DNA of 64,000 nucleotides. Source: Mastigamoeba balamuthi. Taxonomy: Eukaryota > Evosea > Mastigamoebida > Mastigamoebidae. The stretch covers positions 169,998 to 233,997 of the forward strand of contig CACRSC010000009.1 of assembly GCA_902651635.1 (NCBI GenBank), written 5' to 3'. This document shows positions 34,943-47,914 of the stretch, piece by piece (within the stretch, counting starts at the first letter, position 1; the number at the start of each line of letters is the position of its first letter). The notes beneath the pieces were generated by a model. That model did not search any database and was not told where the DNA came from. It worked only from the letters and a program-made list of their open reading frames with translations. The position numbers and the translations under genes were made by a program.

Positions 34943-35255
34943 CCTGCTGTTGTTCATCAATGCGCCGTGTGAGGTCAACCAAGAAAAACCACCAATTGAT
35001 TGCTGTGGTAATTTCGCTCAACATTTCGGGAAAATTGATGCAAATGGTGCTTCAGCTGTTGCTGATGGCAACAAATGGGGTAGGGTCGAGAGGCCATGAG
35101 GTCATATCGTTAGTCGCCGAGATAATCATGTTTATGCTTGGACGGCCGGCAGGAGTCGTTCCTGCACACTGCCATTCGGTCTTGTTGTTCTTTCTCACAC
35201 TGTACCGAGCTGGCAACTAGCACAAGATCCAGTCTGATGCATTAGAGTGGGTCAT
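34943..35255. other. Intergenic spacer after the LIM–calpain gene
   Basis: About 310 nt of AT-richer sequence. A 90-codon open frame (34939–35220, +) has a membrane-like composition but no family resemblance and no clear gene structure. Confidence 0.3.
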
Positions 35256-35574
35256 TCATAGATCCTGTTGTTCTGCATCTTGAGATGCACTCCGTGAACG
35301 AGCTCTGCAAAGTTCACGAGAGCGTCTGCCTCTCCCGAAGGGACAGGAGCGATCTGATCGAGGACTGACGAGAAAATCCTGCCAGTCCTTTTCTCGTTGA
35401 GGCCCACACGCCTCGGCCGCCCTCGCCCCCACGAGACCAGTGAGCCGCCACCTGAAAACACAACACCACCCCCACACACACCGAAGGGGAGGAGAGGCGC
35501 GCCGGGACCCCCCCTCGCGGAGCCCTCGCCCGCCCCAACAAGGCCAACACGTTCCTGGGGAAGAAGGCAGACAT
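35256..35574 (-). CDS. Possible small gene, EF-hand-like C-terminus (tentative)
   Basis: I do not recognise this with confidence. On the minus strand, an open frame ends in GRIFSSVLDQIAPVPSGEAD followed by ALVNFAELVHGVHLKMQNNR and a stop at about 35256. The pattern (helix, acidic/Gly loop, hydrophobic, helix) is loosely EF-hand-like, but the loop lacks clear calcium ligands. A GC-rich stretch (about 35400–35560), probably an intron, separates it from a possible first exon (MSAFFPRNVLALLG) at 35574. It may be a small spliced gene or chance coding. Confidence 0.25.
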
Positions 35575-35888
35575 GCTGCGTGAATGTGGCCTTCCGCAGA
35601 CTCGCAGTGCCCTTTGGCCGACCTCCTTGTAGGGTCAAAAGTGAAAACGCATGTGAACACTGTACAGCACCATTTTCGTTTCCAAACAGGATTGAAGCCT
35701 CATCCGTAGTTCGTGTGTTAAGTCGGTTTGATTGAAGAGTCATCAAAATATGAATAAGAAGTGCCGAGCTCTCGGCAGATTGCCGTAGTTTTCAACAAAA
35801 CAACTGTTTTGTTGGAATGTTGTCCGCAGGCCAGAGGACCCTCATCATCTCTCTACAGCTGATTTCCTCATAGCCATATCCTTCCCTC
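35575..35888. other. Intergenic spacer
   Basis: AT-rich, about 310 nt. It contains a near-palindrome AACAAAACAACTGTTTTGTT (35797–35816). It is the 3' flank of the MINPP-like gene; no coding region seen. Confidence 0.35.
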
Positions 35889-37397
35889 TTAGAGGGCCAG
35901 CAGAGCTGCGAGGATCAGTGCTGAAACTGCTGCATGAGTCCCCGTGCTGAGGGGAGAGTCCGTGTCGTCACCCTGGGAGGTGCCCTTCCTGCGGTGTCGG
36001 TTAGACGATGACAATGCAGAGTAATGCGACGCACGAGCAGAGGCGCTCGAACTTGATGTTGAGGGCATCGGTGTAGGCAGTGCGGACCGCGGACAGGGGG
36101 CACCAGTTCTTCGAGCAGCCCGAAACTCCAGGGAAGTTGACCGGGGTCTCGCTCTCCAGCATCTGGATCTGATGGTTGCCGTTGCTGCACTTCGACACGA
36201 CGAACGCGAGGTTCGAGGCCATCGTGCAGATTTCCGACGTGCGCCACACGCGCTTCTCCCTCTGGTCCTTGGTCCACGAGGCCAGCAGCGGCGTGGACTC
36301 CTTGTGCAGCCCCAGGATTGCCTTGAGAGGCAGCACGGTCTCCGCATGGGCAAACATGAGCTTGGCCTTGGGTGTGCCCTCCTTGCCGTCGATGACGTCC
36401 GCCGTATACTTGAAGATGCTCTGCAGCAGCGGCGCGGCGATCTTGTAGGACAGCGAGATGCCGTAGCCCCTGGCGTAGTACTTCTCGATGTCCTCGGCGT
36501 ACTCGAAGTCCTTGGCGTCCTCCTTGTCGAACAGCTTGCACCAGCGGTCCTTCTCGAGGACAGTGAGCTCGTACGTGCACGTGTCCCACATGCGCTCGAC
36601 CATGTCATTGGACACGAGGTCAGCGGCAGGGATGCCAGTGAGCTTCTCGAGCTTCGCGGCGATCTTGGGCGTGACGCTGTCCATGAACTTGTCAACCTCT
36701 GGGGTTGCGCTCTTGTTCTCGTCGACCTCGTCGATGTACCGCTGGCACGTGTCGAAGAACCTCAGCTCCTTGTCGTTCTTCTTGCTCTCCGAGACTGCCA
36801 CCCACGGCCTCTCCATCCACTTCTTGTCGTCGTCGACGGCACCGGTCGTGAACGCCGCGGCAGTCTGAGCAGTCCTCGGTACCTATTGATTGATAGTGTT
36901 GTGCAATTTCTCAGTTGCCGTTTATTTTTTCGCAAAGAACTAAAACCGCCGTCACTGAGAGAGCGGCTCCGCACCCCGGTGCACTGCGTCGTGACGGTGT
37001 TCGGGGTGTAGTCGGAAATGAGAGACTTGTAGTTCTTGGCGAAGCGCTTGCCGATCTTGACGAGGTCCTTAGCGCCGAGCTCCGAGAGCATTCCCTCCTG
37101 GCTCAGAGAGAACCCCGGCGTCCAGTCCTTCATCCACTTGAAGTCGCCCTTCACGTTGTACTTGTGGACAAACTCGGCGAGCTCCATCTGCTTCTTGATC
37201 TTACCGGCCGTCGGGTAGCGCGAGCCGTGGCGAGAGACGTAGTAGATGCCAGACAGAGAGCAGCCGGAGAGCGGATCTGACGGCTTCCCATCGTTGTACG
37301 GATAGGGCCGCACCGTTGCGAAATACTCCGTCAGGTCAGAGCCCAGTACTACGCAGACCAGGCACGCGGCTGCGAGCAGCGCGGGAGACACAGTCAT
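35889..37397 (-). CDS. GPI-type histidine phosphatase, MINPP-like (inositol polyphosphate phosphatase)
   Basis: Starts at 37397 with a signal peptide (MTVSPALLAAACLVCVVLGS). The catalytic motif SRHGSRYPTAGK (about 37235–37200) is the RHGxRYPT site of branch-2 histidine phosphatases. KWMKDWTPGFSLSQEGMLSE and GAKDLVKIGKRFAKNYKSL follow. After an intron (near 36960–36890) come RTAQTAAAFTTG, DRWCKLFDKEDAKDFEYAED, YARGYGISLSYKIAAPLLQS and MFAHAETVLPLKAILGLH, where HAE supplies the proton donor region. These blocks match multiple inositol polyphosphate phosphatase (MINPP1/phytase) more than prostatic-type acid phosphatase. A last intron, 36034–35989 (46 nt), brings in a GPI-type tail (THAAVSALILAALLAL) and moves the stop from 36001 to 35889. 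Cell-surface phytate or phosphate scavenging is inferred. Confidence 0.85.
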
Positions 37398-37775
37398 CTT
37401 TTTTGTGTTGGTGTCGGGTTTTTTTCTAGTGGGTACAGACAACAGACACAGCAGCGAATGCAAAAGTGGCTCGCTCGGATTGCGAGGTCGATATCCCGCA
37501 ATTACGTCAGCTGACTGGTTTTCTTAAGTCCTCAAACCCGCTGTACACCACTTAGGACGTTTTTCCATAAGAAAACAGATGTATCACCGTCATTTCTTCC
37601 CCCACCCGTTTTTCCGACAGCGGTTGATGTCGCATGTGCGTCGGCGCCGCACGTGCTGCGGCCCAGGCGACAGGAGTCATCAAGGGAAGGCCGGATATCA
37701 GGACAAACGGCGTTGTATCCGGCACAATTACTGCGATCACGCAACGCTTTGTCTAAGAGCAACAGACGAAAACGG
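37398..37775. other. Intergenic spacer 5' of the MINPP-like gene
   Basis: About 380 nt. It includes GGTCGATATCCCGCAATTACGTCAGC (about 37486–37511, here split by reading as GTCGATATCC plus TTACGTCAGC), a GATATC next to an ACGTCA word as in other promoters, about 95–105 nt upstream of the ATG. Promoter role inferred. Confidence 0.35.
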
Positions 37776-38642
37776 CGGTTGCGTGCTCTAGTCCCTGTTT
37801 CGAGTGCGGTGCTGCGGATGGAAAACCGCCCCAGGATCACAGCGTTAAGCACGCAGCCCGCAACTCCCTGGAAAACAGCACTTGGCGATGTACCCTCACC
37901 TGCGGTCACGACCGTCCGGGGATCGGAGTGTCCGTCAGCGAGCACGTGTGGCCAACGCGGCATCTGCTGACGGATTTGCCTGTGCCCCCCTCGCTGTCCA
38001 AGGATGGCTTGGGCAGGTCACACCCAACTAACTGCTGACGAATTGCCTCGTATTCTATCGGCCCAGGGCAGTATCTTCTGCGGGCTGTTGGCTCGTGGTT
38101 CTTCGGAGCGGTGCAGGGTGTCTTCACTACTACCGTCGCCTTGAGACCCAGGGTCTGCTCATTTGTGTGGTGCTGTCGAGCATTTCCACAAGCACATAAC
38201 GGCAACCGAAACAGACCCGCACCTACTAACGGTCTCGGTTTTGACAACGCCCGCCTCGTGGCGCCGAAGGGTCTTGTGGACAAGTGATTTGAAGCGGGTC
38301 GAATGCACTGTACACGAGTATCACACGGTGCCGGAAAAGAGGGACTCCCCCGGTTTCTCCCTGCGTGCCCTGGGGACACTCTGAGTGACGCCTGGGAAAC
38401 GAGCAAACTCTTCGGGCAGCACCCGGGGGGAGCTCCCACGTTTGCACAGGCAGGGCGGCGGGCACCCGTTTGTTTCCCAGGTGTACACAGGGGGTTTCGT
38501 GCGGGACATGCTCAACAGGCAGTTCAACAAGTGGATCCGCCCAGTATACGCGGACGCTGCCCGACGGGCTGGCACGTGTATTGGGATCGTGACTGTCTTC
38601 CCCTCCGATTTATCCGATGAATGTGTGGAGGAGAAGTGTTGA
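37776..38642 (+). CDS. Unidentified spliced gene (tentative)
   Basis: Product not recognised. On the plus strand three segments with protein-like composition can be linked by GT–AG introns. The first (about 37796–38023) reads ECGAADGKPPQDHSVKHAAR… to VWPTRHLLTDLPVPPSLSKD. A 50-nt intron (GTCACACCC…GGCCCAG, about 38024–38073) leads to QYLLRAVGSWFFGAVQGVFT. A further segment (38220–38384) reads HLLTVSVLTTPASWRRRVLW to FSLRALGTL. A last one (38480–38642) reads VYTGGFVRDMLNRQFNKWIR and ends VFPSDLSDECVEEKC. A minus-strand reading exists but looks less protein-like. Start codon and joins are uncertain. Confidence 0.3.
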
Positions 38643-38917
38643 GGAGAATCGACAATACCTGAATTCTCACGTACCCCGACTCCTGTCAGTCCCAGCACAG
38701 TTTCGCTCCTCCGCCACTCTCCGGCGGCTGGATAGTAAATCTGGGGTTCCGGCAAGGGTGTGACTGTCACAGTCAGCGACTGCTCAGCGGGGCAGAGGCA
38801 GCAGCAGTTGGCTGGTCTTTATTTTTCCTCGATCGTCCCTTTGGGAAAGATATTGCTCATAACAATCTTTTAATCGGTAACCAGCAGACGCATCAAGAAA
38901 CAGTCACGCGGCGCTCG

Positions 38918-40527
38918 ATGGCGATCACCCTGGCGACGGCCGACACGCTTCTCTTCTTCGGTTCGCGCCCCCGCGCCCCCTCCGCGCCGGTTCCTGACGC
39001 CTCTGGGCCCCCGCGCGCCCTTGCGGCCGCCCAGTCGGCACCGGGTCTGGCATCCGCAAGCCCGGCCACCTGCTGCGCCTGCCCGTGCGCGTCTACGTCG
39101 AGCTCTCGCTCGAGGACGAGCCCAACTCGCGCTGCCTGTCGTGCGCGCGGACCTCGGTGACGCCGGACAAGACGACGTGCCACGACTGGAGCGAGTCGCT
39201 GGCGCTGACGGGCGCGCGCTCGGCGACGGCCCTGCGCGTGGCCCTCGTGCGCGTGCGCGACGACGGGACGCGCGCGGAGATCTCGAGCAGGCGCGTGGAC
39301 ATGGAGCGGGCGCGGGCGGCGGGCAGCGGGGGCGCGTGGTTCGAGCTGGAGCCCTGCGGGCGCGTGTTCCTCTCGGTGTCGCCCGTGGCGGCGACGCACA
39401 GGACGTCGTCGGGGTCGCTGACCGTCACGGCGCCGCCGGGCAGCGACGCGGACATCGCCTCGTCGGTGGCGGTGGGCACGGGGGCCGTGCAGGTGCACGA
39501 GGCCCTCGGGAGCGCGTTCCGCGAGGCGGGGGCGGCGACCGCGGAGCCCACGCCGCTGTCGCAGTCGCTGCACAAGAAGCGCTGGTCGCTGGCCAACCTG
39601 CTGATCCCCAAGAGCAAGTCGGCGCACGAGCTGCAGTGGGACCTCTCGGTCGAGGACGACGAGGCGCCCCGACGGCACTCGGTGGGCTCGGTGCTGGGCC
39701 CCAAGCCAGAGGACGACGACGACGACGAGCCGCCGTCGTCCGAGCACGCGAGGGCGGGGTCCGCCAGCGCCGCGGTGCAGTGCGGCAGCCCGCGCGACCA
39801 GCAGCAGCACTCGCAGCGACGCTGCAGCCAGCTGATCCACAGCGAAACGGTTAGCTGACGGCGGTGGTTCCGGGAGTTTGGCTTCCCCTCATCCGCACTC
39901 GTTCTAGGGCGTGTGCGCTGCTGCCTGCCCGGTCGAGCCAGCGCCAGACAAGGCTAACAGCGAGACTGTGAACAAGACTGCCCCTGCTCCTGCTCCTGCC
40001 CCTGCTGCAGTGCTGGAAGCAGCCCCTCTGGGCAACGCGCCGCCAGAGCCTAGTGGCGCGGAGGGTCGCCGGCACCCAGACGCGGTGTGCGAGTGCCCCA
40101 TCTGCTTGGAGGCAGTAGCTCCCGGCCTCTGCGAGGTCACGAGATGCAACCACGTCTTCTGCTCTCGTAAGACTGCTCTCCCCCTCCCTTTTGCGGCGCC
40201 TCAGCGCTATCAGAGTGCCTGAGGCGGGTGCTGGAGGTCCGGCCGTTCTGCCCTCTGTGCCGGGCGCCGCTGCTGGACGAGCCTTGCGCAGCCGAGGAGC
40301 GCCCGTCTGAGAGCGACTGGTCCGTCGAGATCGCCAGAGCCCGTGTGCAGTTCTCGCAGGCAGACGACGGGGGCGCCCGGTCTGTGGAGATGGTGTCTGC
40401 AGACGGCACTCGCGAGAGGACGTGCATCAGTGTCAGTCCCGGTGCGCGCATCGTAGTCTCGCCCTCGGCGAACATCGTGATCAACGGGAAGAAGGTAGAG
40501 AACCCCGCGGATTGCTCCCAGCAGTAG
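38918..40527 (+). CDS. C2-domain and RING-finger protein (probable E3 ubiquitin ligase)
   Basis: Starts at the ATG at 38918 (MAITLATADTLLFF). Intron 38962–39034 joins to VGTGSGIRKPGHLLRLPVRV and YVELSLEDEPNSRC, then a C2-like beta-sandwich (TTCHDWSESLALTG, TALRVALVRVRDDGTRAEIS). A Ser/Asp-rich linker follows. An apparent stop (TGA at 39856) lies inside intron 39850–39907; splicing it out continues in frame into a Pro/Ala linker and a C3HC4 RING: CECPICLEAVAPGLCEV, RCNHVFC, and after an intron at about 40168–40215 SQCLRRVLEVRPFCPLCR. The C-terminus is a short beta-rich segment ending ENPADCSQQ. The RING ligands are complete, so E2 binding is expected. The C2 domain might target membranes, but Ca2+-binding Asp residues are not evident. 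If the 39850 intron is wrong, there would be two separate genes. Confidence 0.65.
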
Positions 40528-40715
40528 TAGTGCAGGCACAGGCGCCCGGGGAGAGTTCACACAACGAGCAAACTGCTTGTTACTGGCCTTGTTCATACCT
40601 CCCCCCTGCTGCCCAAAGCGTTTACGACAGTGACTGTGGAGCAGGCAACCCCACATAATAAAAAAGTAGCACCAGAAGAGATCGGCTGGCCGTCCGTCCG
40701 CGGTTTGCACTGTTT

Positions 40716-43173
40716 TTATGCATCGTCGAAGAACATGTCGTCGTCCTCGTCCTCGTCGAACGAGCCAAGGCCAAGCTTTTTCCGGGCATTTGCGAGCTCC
40801 AGGTCGGCCTCCTCGTCCTCCGGGGCCCGAGGGGCTTCAGGCGCCTCGTCCTCGTCCTCCTCCTCCTCTTCCTCGTCGCTGCCAGCGCCCGCGGCGGGCT
40901 GCGCACGCACAGGCTCCCGGGGGCTCTCAGACTTCTTCGGCGGAAGGAGGTCCGAGGCGTCTCGTATGTCGGACAGGTCGAGGAGAACGTCGTAGTTGAT
41001 TTGGGCCGACCTGGTCTTCTTAGGCGTCTCTGTGGCGTAGTCGTCGGCAGCCCGCTTTTTCCTCTGCTGCGGCGAGTGAACGCTGTCAGCGGCTGCGAGC
41101 TGGGCAACGCAGGGGAGAGTGCACCCTGGGCTCCCTGCTGCCGTGTTTCTCGAGGCGCTGTTTTCGCCTCTCCTCGCGCTTCTGGTACTCCTCTTCGTTG
41201 AGGCCCTCCCAGATCTCCTTTCGCTGCTTGTACTCATCGTCCGACACGATGAGGTAGTGCTCGATCTCCGAGTCCTTAACGTCGTCCAGCGGCTCCTCCA
41301 CCGGCTGCCCCTCCTCCTGGTCCTGCTCGGGCTGCTGCATGCCCTCCGCCGGGTTGATCTGCAGCGGGTTCGGCATCTGGTACCCCGGCGGCAGGTCAAA
41401 CGCAGACTCTGCTCGTCGCTGCTGCGTCAGCTATCGCTCGGAGCCGCTCGGCGCGGGGGGGGCGCGTACGGTTCTCGGTGAGCACCTGGCGCGCCGACTT
41501 CTCGAGCGCCGTGAGCTCGGGGTTCTCCAGCGCCTGAGTGATCTCGTGCGCGAGCTCGTCGGCCTGCGCGTCGGCGGCGACCTGCTCCTTGATCTCGGAC
41601 ATCATCTTGCGCCTCAGCCCGCGCTTCCGCTTCTTGCTCTTTACCGAGTCGCTGTCGTCGTTGGCCTTTCGCTTGCCCCTCGTGCTCCTGCGCGGCGCCT
41701 CCTCCTCCTCCTCGTCGGGCTCCTCGTCCTCGTCAAAGTCGTCGTCGAGGACGTGCTTCCTGCCCTTGTGCTTCGTCAGGGCCGTGGCGGGGGACGCTGG
41801 GCTGCCGCTGCCCTCGGAGGCCTTGCCGCTGCCGCTGCCGGGGAAGACGACCAGCGACGCCGCCTCCCGCAGCATCTTCTTGTGCTCGGCCCTCCGCTGC
41901 GAGTCCTCCTCCTCCTTCTCCTCGCGCAGGCGCGAGACGACCTGCTCGGCGTCCTCCTCGCCCTCGCGGATCTTCCTGAGCAGCTCCTGCTGGCGCTGCA
42001 GCTTCTGCTCGGCCTTGCGCGCCCTCGTGAACGCCGGCGGGTCGAACTCCTCGGCCTCGGGGGCCCCGTCGGCGCCGTCGGCCAGCGCCTGGAACTGGAC
42101 GACCGTCAGCGCGCTCGCCGGCGTCTGGCTGAACTCGAGGATGCGGCGCTTGATGGTGCTGTCGCTCATGCTGACGACCTCGGCGATGTCCTGCGGCGTC
42201 CGGTCGAACCCGTGCAGCCGCGCAGAGATCACCAGCGCAGCGCCGACGATGCCCGACGGCCTGCGGCCTGCGTGCAGCCAGTCCCGCCGCATGCGCTGGA
42301 TGATGCGCAGCGCGGTGTTCACGATCGCCATCGTGCGTTTCTGTTGGCACGTCGCGGACGACCAGCGCGGGGAGCAATCAGCGAGGCGGGAAAATATCAA
42401 CTGATTTGTGTGCCTTGTCGCCAAATTCCAGGCGCGAAGCGAATCTGGGAGCGAAGAGCGCGGGGTCGACGATGTCCGGGAGCGGGCCCTCACCGCCGCG
42501 GCCGCCAAGGCAGAGGGCCTCGCACAGAGCTTCGTACGTGCGCGCCAGAGCATACACGTCAACCTGTGTGGGCCGAATTGGTTTAGTATCTTTTTGTCTT
42601 GCCATACAGAGATACTTCGGCTCCTGATATCTGGATCTGGAGAAATGCCGGAATCACGTCATCTGAGAGGGGGGAGAGAGCGAGCAGCGATCTCTGTGAC
42701 TGGCTGCAGGCGGAGGAGGGGGGGACGAGGAGCACCTGGCCCGCGTCGGCAAAGTCCACGAGCAGGTGCGGGGTCTTGTCGCGGCGCGACGCGAGGTAGA
42801 GGCACGTGGGCACGACGATGCGCCTGCTGCGCCCGCGCATGAAGTTCTTGTGCGTCGCCAGGTGCAGGAACCGCTTGCCCATCTCGCAGACGGGCGCCGG
42901 GATGCCGAGCTGCTCCGCGAGCCGCGTCATGTCGCGCGTGCCGCGGTCGAGCGTCTGCTGCCGCGACTCGCTGAGCATGTCGTACTCGACGGTCGTCGAG
43001 ATGAACTGGCCCGTCGCCGTGGCGTTGCCCGCGGCGTCCTTGGCGAACATGGGCGCGTCGGTGATGATCGCCGCCTCCTCGAGCACCTCGCCGCACTGCG
43101 AGCAGATGGTGTTCGCGCCGTCGACGACGGCGGTCTCGCCGAACTCGTCGTAGCACCTCGGGCACCGCACCAT
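40716..43173 (-). CDS. BRF1: TFIIIB subunit Brf1 (RNA polymerase III initiation factor)
   Basis: Starts at 43173 with a TFIIB-type zinc ribbon: MVRCPRCYDEFGETAVVDGA and CSQCGEVLEEAA. The first cyclin repeat follows (QTLDRGTRDMTRLAEQLGI, IVVPTCLYLASRRDKTPHLL) and, across introns, VDVYALARTYEALCEALCLG and DPALFAPRFASRLEFGDKAH. The second cyclin repeat is TALRIIQRMRRDWLHAGRRP, SGIVGAALVISARLHGFDRT and FSQTPASALTVVQF. An acidic/basic linker leads to the Brf1 homology block that binds TBP and Bdp1: LDDVKDSEIEHYLIVSDDEY, KQRKEIWEGLNEEEY. The tail contains TRSAQINYDVLLDLSDI and ends DEDEDDDMFFDDA at 40716. The Brf1 block excludes plain TFIIB. At least five exons. A tRNA gene, a Brf1 target class, lies 20 kb away. 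Confidence 0.92.
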
Positions 43174-43532
43174 TTTATGCGCCGCTCGTCGCCCAAGGGG
43201 GTCCACAAGTTTCGCGGCAAAGCGAGCGCGCAGGCGAAAGAAACGGGGGCGGCTTATGCAAGATATTTGACTGACGTCACACGAGATATCATTTGATTGC
43301 GGGATCCTGGTCTCTCTTGCCGGACTGTGTCTCAACTCAGAGGAGCGCGCGCTAGTTCAGGGCTTACTGTGCGAGTACCGGGGTGAGAGGCAACCGGAGA
43401 GTAGGTCGGGGTCAGAGATTGCGGCTGCAGTTAGGATATTTGTGACGTCAGGGGAATATCTCCCGAGGTATTTTAAAAGGCAGAAGTGCTTCTCGTCGGT
43501 CCGCTTGGAGTACCCCCACACGGTGGTTTCGA
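43174..43532. promoter_or_regulatory. Divergent promoter between BRF1 and the Rab gene, paired GATATTTG/TGACGTCA motifs
   Basis: 359-nt gap. AGATATTTGACTGACGTCAC lies at 43261–43280 (88 nt upstream of the BRF1 ATG), followed by GAGATATC. GGATATTTGTGACGTCA lies at 43434–43450 (about 80 nt upstream of the Rab ATG), followed by GGAATATC and a TATTTTAAAA stretch (about 43470–43479) that could be TATA-like. TGACGTCA is the CRE/ATF palindrome of bZIP factors. The two copies are about equally far from the two genes. Promoter role inferred. Confidence 0.6.
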
Positions 43533-44967
43533 ATGGAGGCGAACGGGTGCGCCCCGGCCAGTGACCGCGCCCTTTACCGCCGTTCTTTTCGGTCGAACAC
43601 GCTCGGGGCTCTGTGTTGGCGTGCCGCCGTGAAAAATTGAATTCAATTCGTGGCCGCCTCCCCGAAAATAACAACCCCCGCGCTGTGCGGAAACGCGCTC
43701 GCCGGCCCGCGCCCGCAGCGACCTGTTCTTCAAGGTGGTGCTCGTCGGCGAGTCGGGCGCCGGCAAGACGTCGATTGTCCTGCGCTACACGGTATGGGCG
43801 CCGGGCAAATCCGTTTGGGGGGCGTTCGCCTTTCTTCTCACTCACGCCCTGCGTCCCCGCCCCATTTGGCCCCTTTGCCCCTCGCTTCCTCCGTGGACCC
43901 CGTCCAGGACAACACCTTTTCCGAAGAGCCCCTCACCTCCATCGGCTCGGACTTCGTGCGCTGGCCTCTTCCCCCACTGCCCCCCGTGTCCCGCCTCCCC
44001 TCCCTCGCGCCCGCGTGTGCTTGCTTCGCACTTTCTTTTTTATTTGCCAACGCCCCCCGCGTCCCGGAGAGGAGACGCTGCCAGGCCCCGGGCCACGCAC
44101 GCACCCGCGGCACCGAGCGCACCCCACTCACTGGCACTCCCGCGCCTCCCGCTGCAGAAAGTGAAGGACCTCGTGGTCGACGGCCGCCCTGTGAAGCTCC
44201 AGATTGTGAGTCGTTGACCAGACGCTTCACACGCCTCTCCCGCTGAGCCGCTTGTCTCCCTCCCTCTCTCCCTCCCCCGCTCCCCCCCTCTCACCCCCCT
44301 TCGCTCGGGCGCGCGCAGTGGGACACGGCGGGCCAGGAGAGGTTTGCGTCTGTCACTGCCAGCTTCTACCGCGCGTCGCACGGGGCCCTGCTTGTGTTTG
44401 ACGCGGGCGATGCGGAGTCGTTCAACAACGTGGCCAGGTGGAACGAGGAGCTCAAGAGGCACGAGGCCGATTCCCGCGGCCGCCCACCCGCCCTTCTTCC
44501 CAGCCGCACTTCCCAACTCACCGGGGGCGCCGTTTTCCCGAAATATCTAGATACGCGCCCGACACTGTGTGCCGCGTGGTGGTCGCCAACAAGGTCGACA
44601 TCAGCACCGCCACGCTCGACGAGAAGGGCATGCAGACCCTGAAGGTGCGGGCCCCCCCTTCCCCCCGGGGCATGCCCCTTCCGGCACTGCACGTTATTCT
44701 CAACGGCTTCCTGTCCCCTTAGGACATGGGCGTGACGTGGGTCAGGACGTCTGCCAAGACTGGCGAGGGCATCGAGGAGGCTCTCACGACTCTGGCCCGC
44801 GAGATGCTCAAAAAGTGCGCCGGACGCTGCTCCCGCTCCCGCCGCCTGTCTGTCCGGTCTCACCCTCCCCGTGGTTGGGCAGGCACACGCCGTCGGCGCC
44901 GTCGGGGACGCTGAGGGCCGAGAAGAAGAAGGGGAAGAAGGAGGGCGGCAAGTGCGCCTTGCTCTGA
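43533..44967 (+). CDS. Rab-family small GTPase with CaaX tail
   Basis: Exon 1 is 14 nt (43533–43546, MEANG). Intron 43547–43718 joins it to [20 protein letters not shown] (P-loop). Further short exons give [16 protein letters not shown] (switch I with the conserved Thr replaced by Ser-Ile), [15 protein letters not shown] and [20 protein letters not shown] (switch II). Next come [30 protein letters not shown] (NKxD) and [20 protein letters not shown] (SAK). The last exon reads [20 protein letters not shown] and ends GGKCALL, a polybasic stretch plus a single-Cys CaaX box ending in Leu. That suggests geranylgeranylation at one Cys, as in Rab8-type proteins, rather than the usual double Cys. The subfamily cannot be fixed. 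About seven exons. It shares a divergent promoter with BRF1. Confidence 0.85.
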
Positions 44968-47474
<2,507 letters not shown>

Positions 47475-47914
47475 GGCGCCAAACACACAGCAACCCCCCC
47501 GATCGCTGCCCGCCCTGCTCGCCTACGAGGTAGGCGGCGGGCATGGCGGGCAGGGCGGGCAACTGGACAGTCTCACACAGTCACCCCACCCCCTCCCTTT
47601 GGGTGGCCGCACGCTGCCTACCCCCCCCAAGGCTCGTGCGGTGTCTCGGTAGGAGAATCAACAAAGGAATGCTGGTGTGTCTCATTGGTCTTCGCACTGT
47701 GGCAACCAACGCCGAGGCCGAGTGACTGCTCCGCATCTGAATAACTGTTGTGCGTGGTCATTTTGTAGTGTAGGTAGGTCTCTTTAATCGAGCAAAGGCA
47801 GCAACTGTTGAAGCAAGAAAACGCTGCATTGGTCGGTCTTTTTCCTCGAGGAAAGACAGCCCATACTGTTGGAGAGACTTGCGTGCCAATGCAAGTGCAA
47901 AAAAGGGGCGTTCA
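47475..47914. other. Convergent intergenic spacer, beta-tubulin to GH31 gene
   Basis: 440 nt; no gene seen. GCCCGCCCTGCTCGCC and GGCGGGCATGGCGGGCAGGG (47508–47555) could pair as an imperfect GC-rich hairpin just past the tubulin stop. Confidence 0.35.

Noticed and set aside
36001-36003. TAA at 36001 as the true stop of the MINPP-like gene
   Set aside because: Splicing a 46-nt GT–AG intron gives a GPI-type C-terminus, which suits a signal-peptide protein better.
43635-43648. Palindrome AATTGAATTCAATT in Rab intron 1 as a regulatory site
   Set aside because: Simple AT-rich self-complementarity in an intron; noted only as part of the broader AATTGA pattern.
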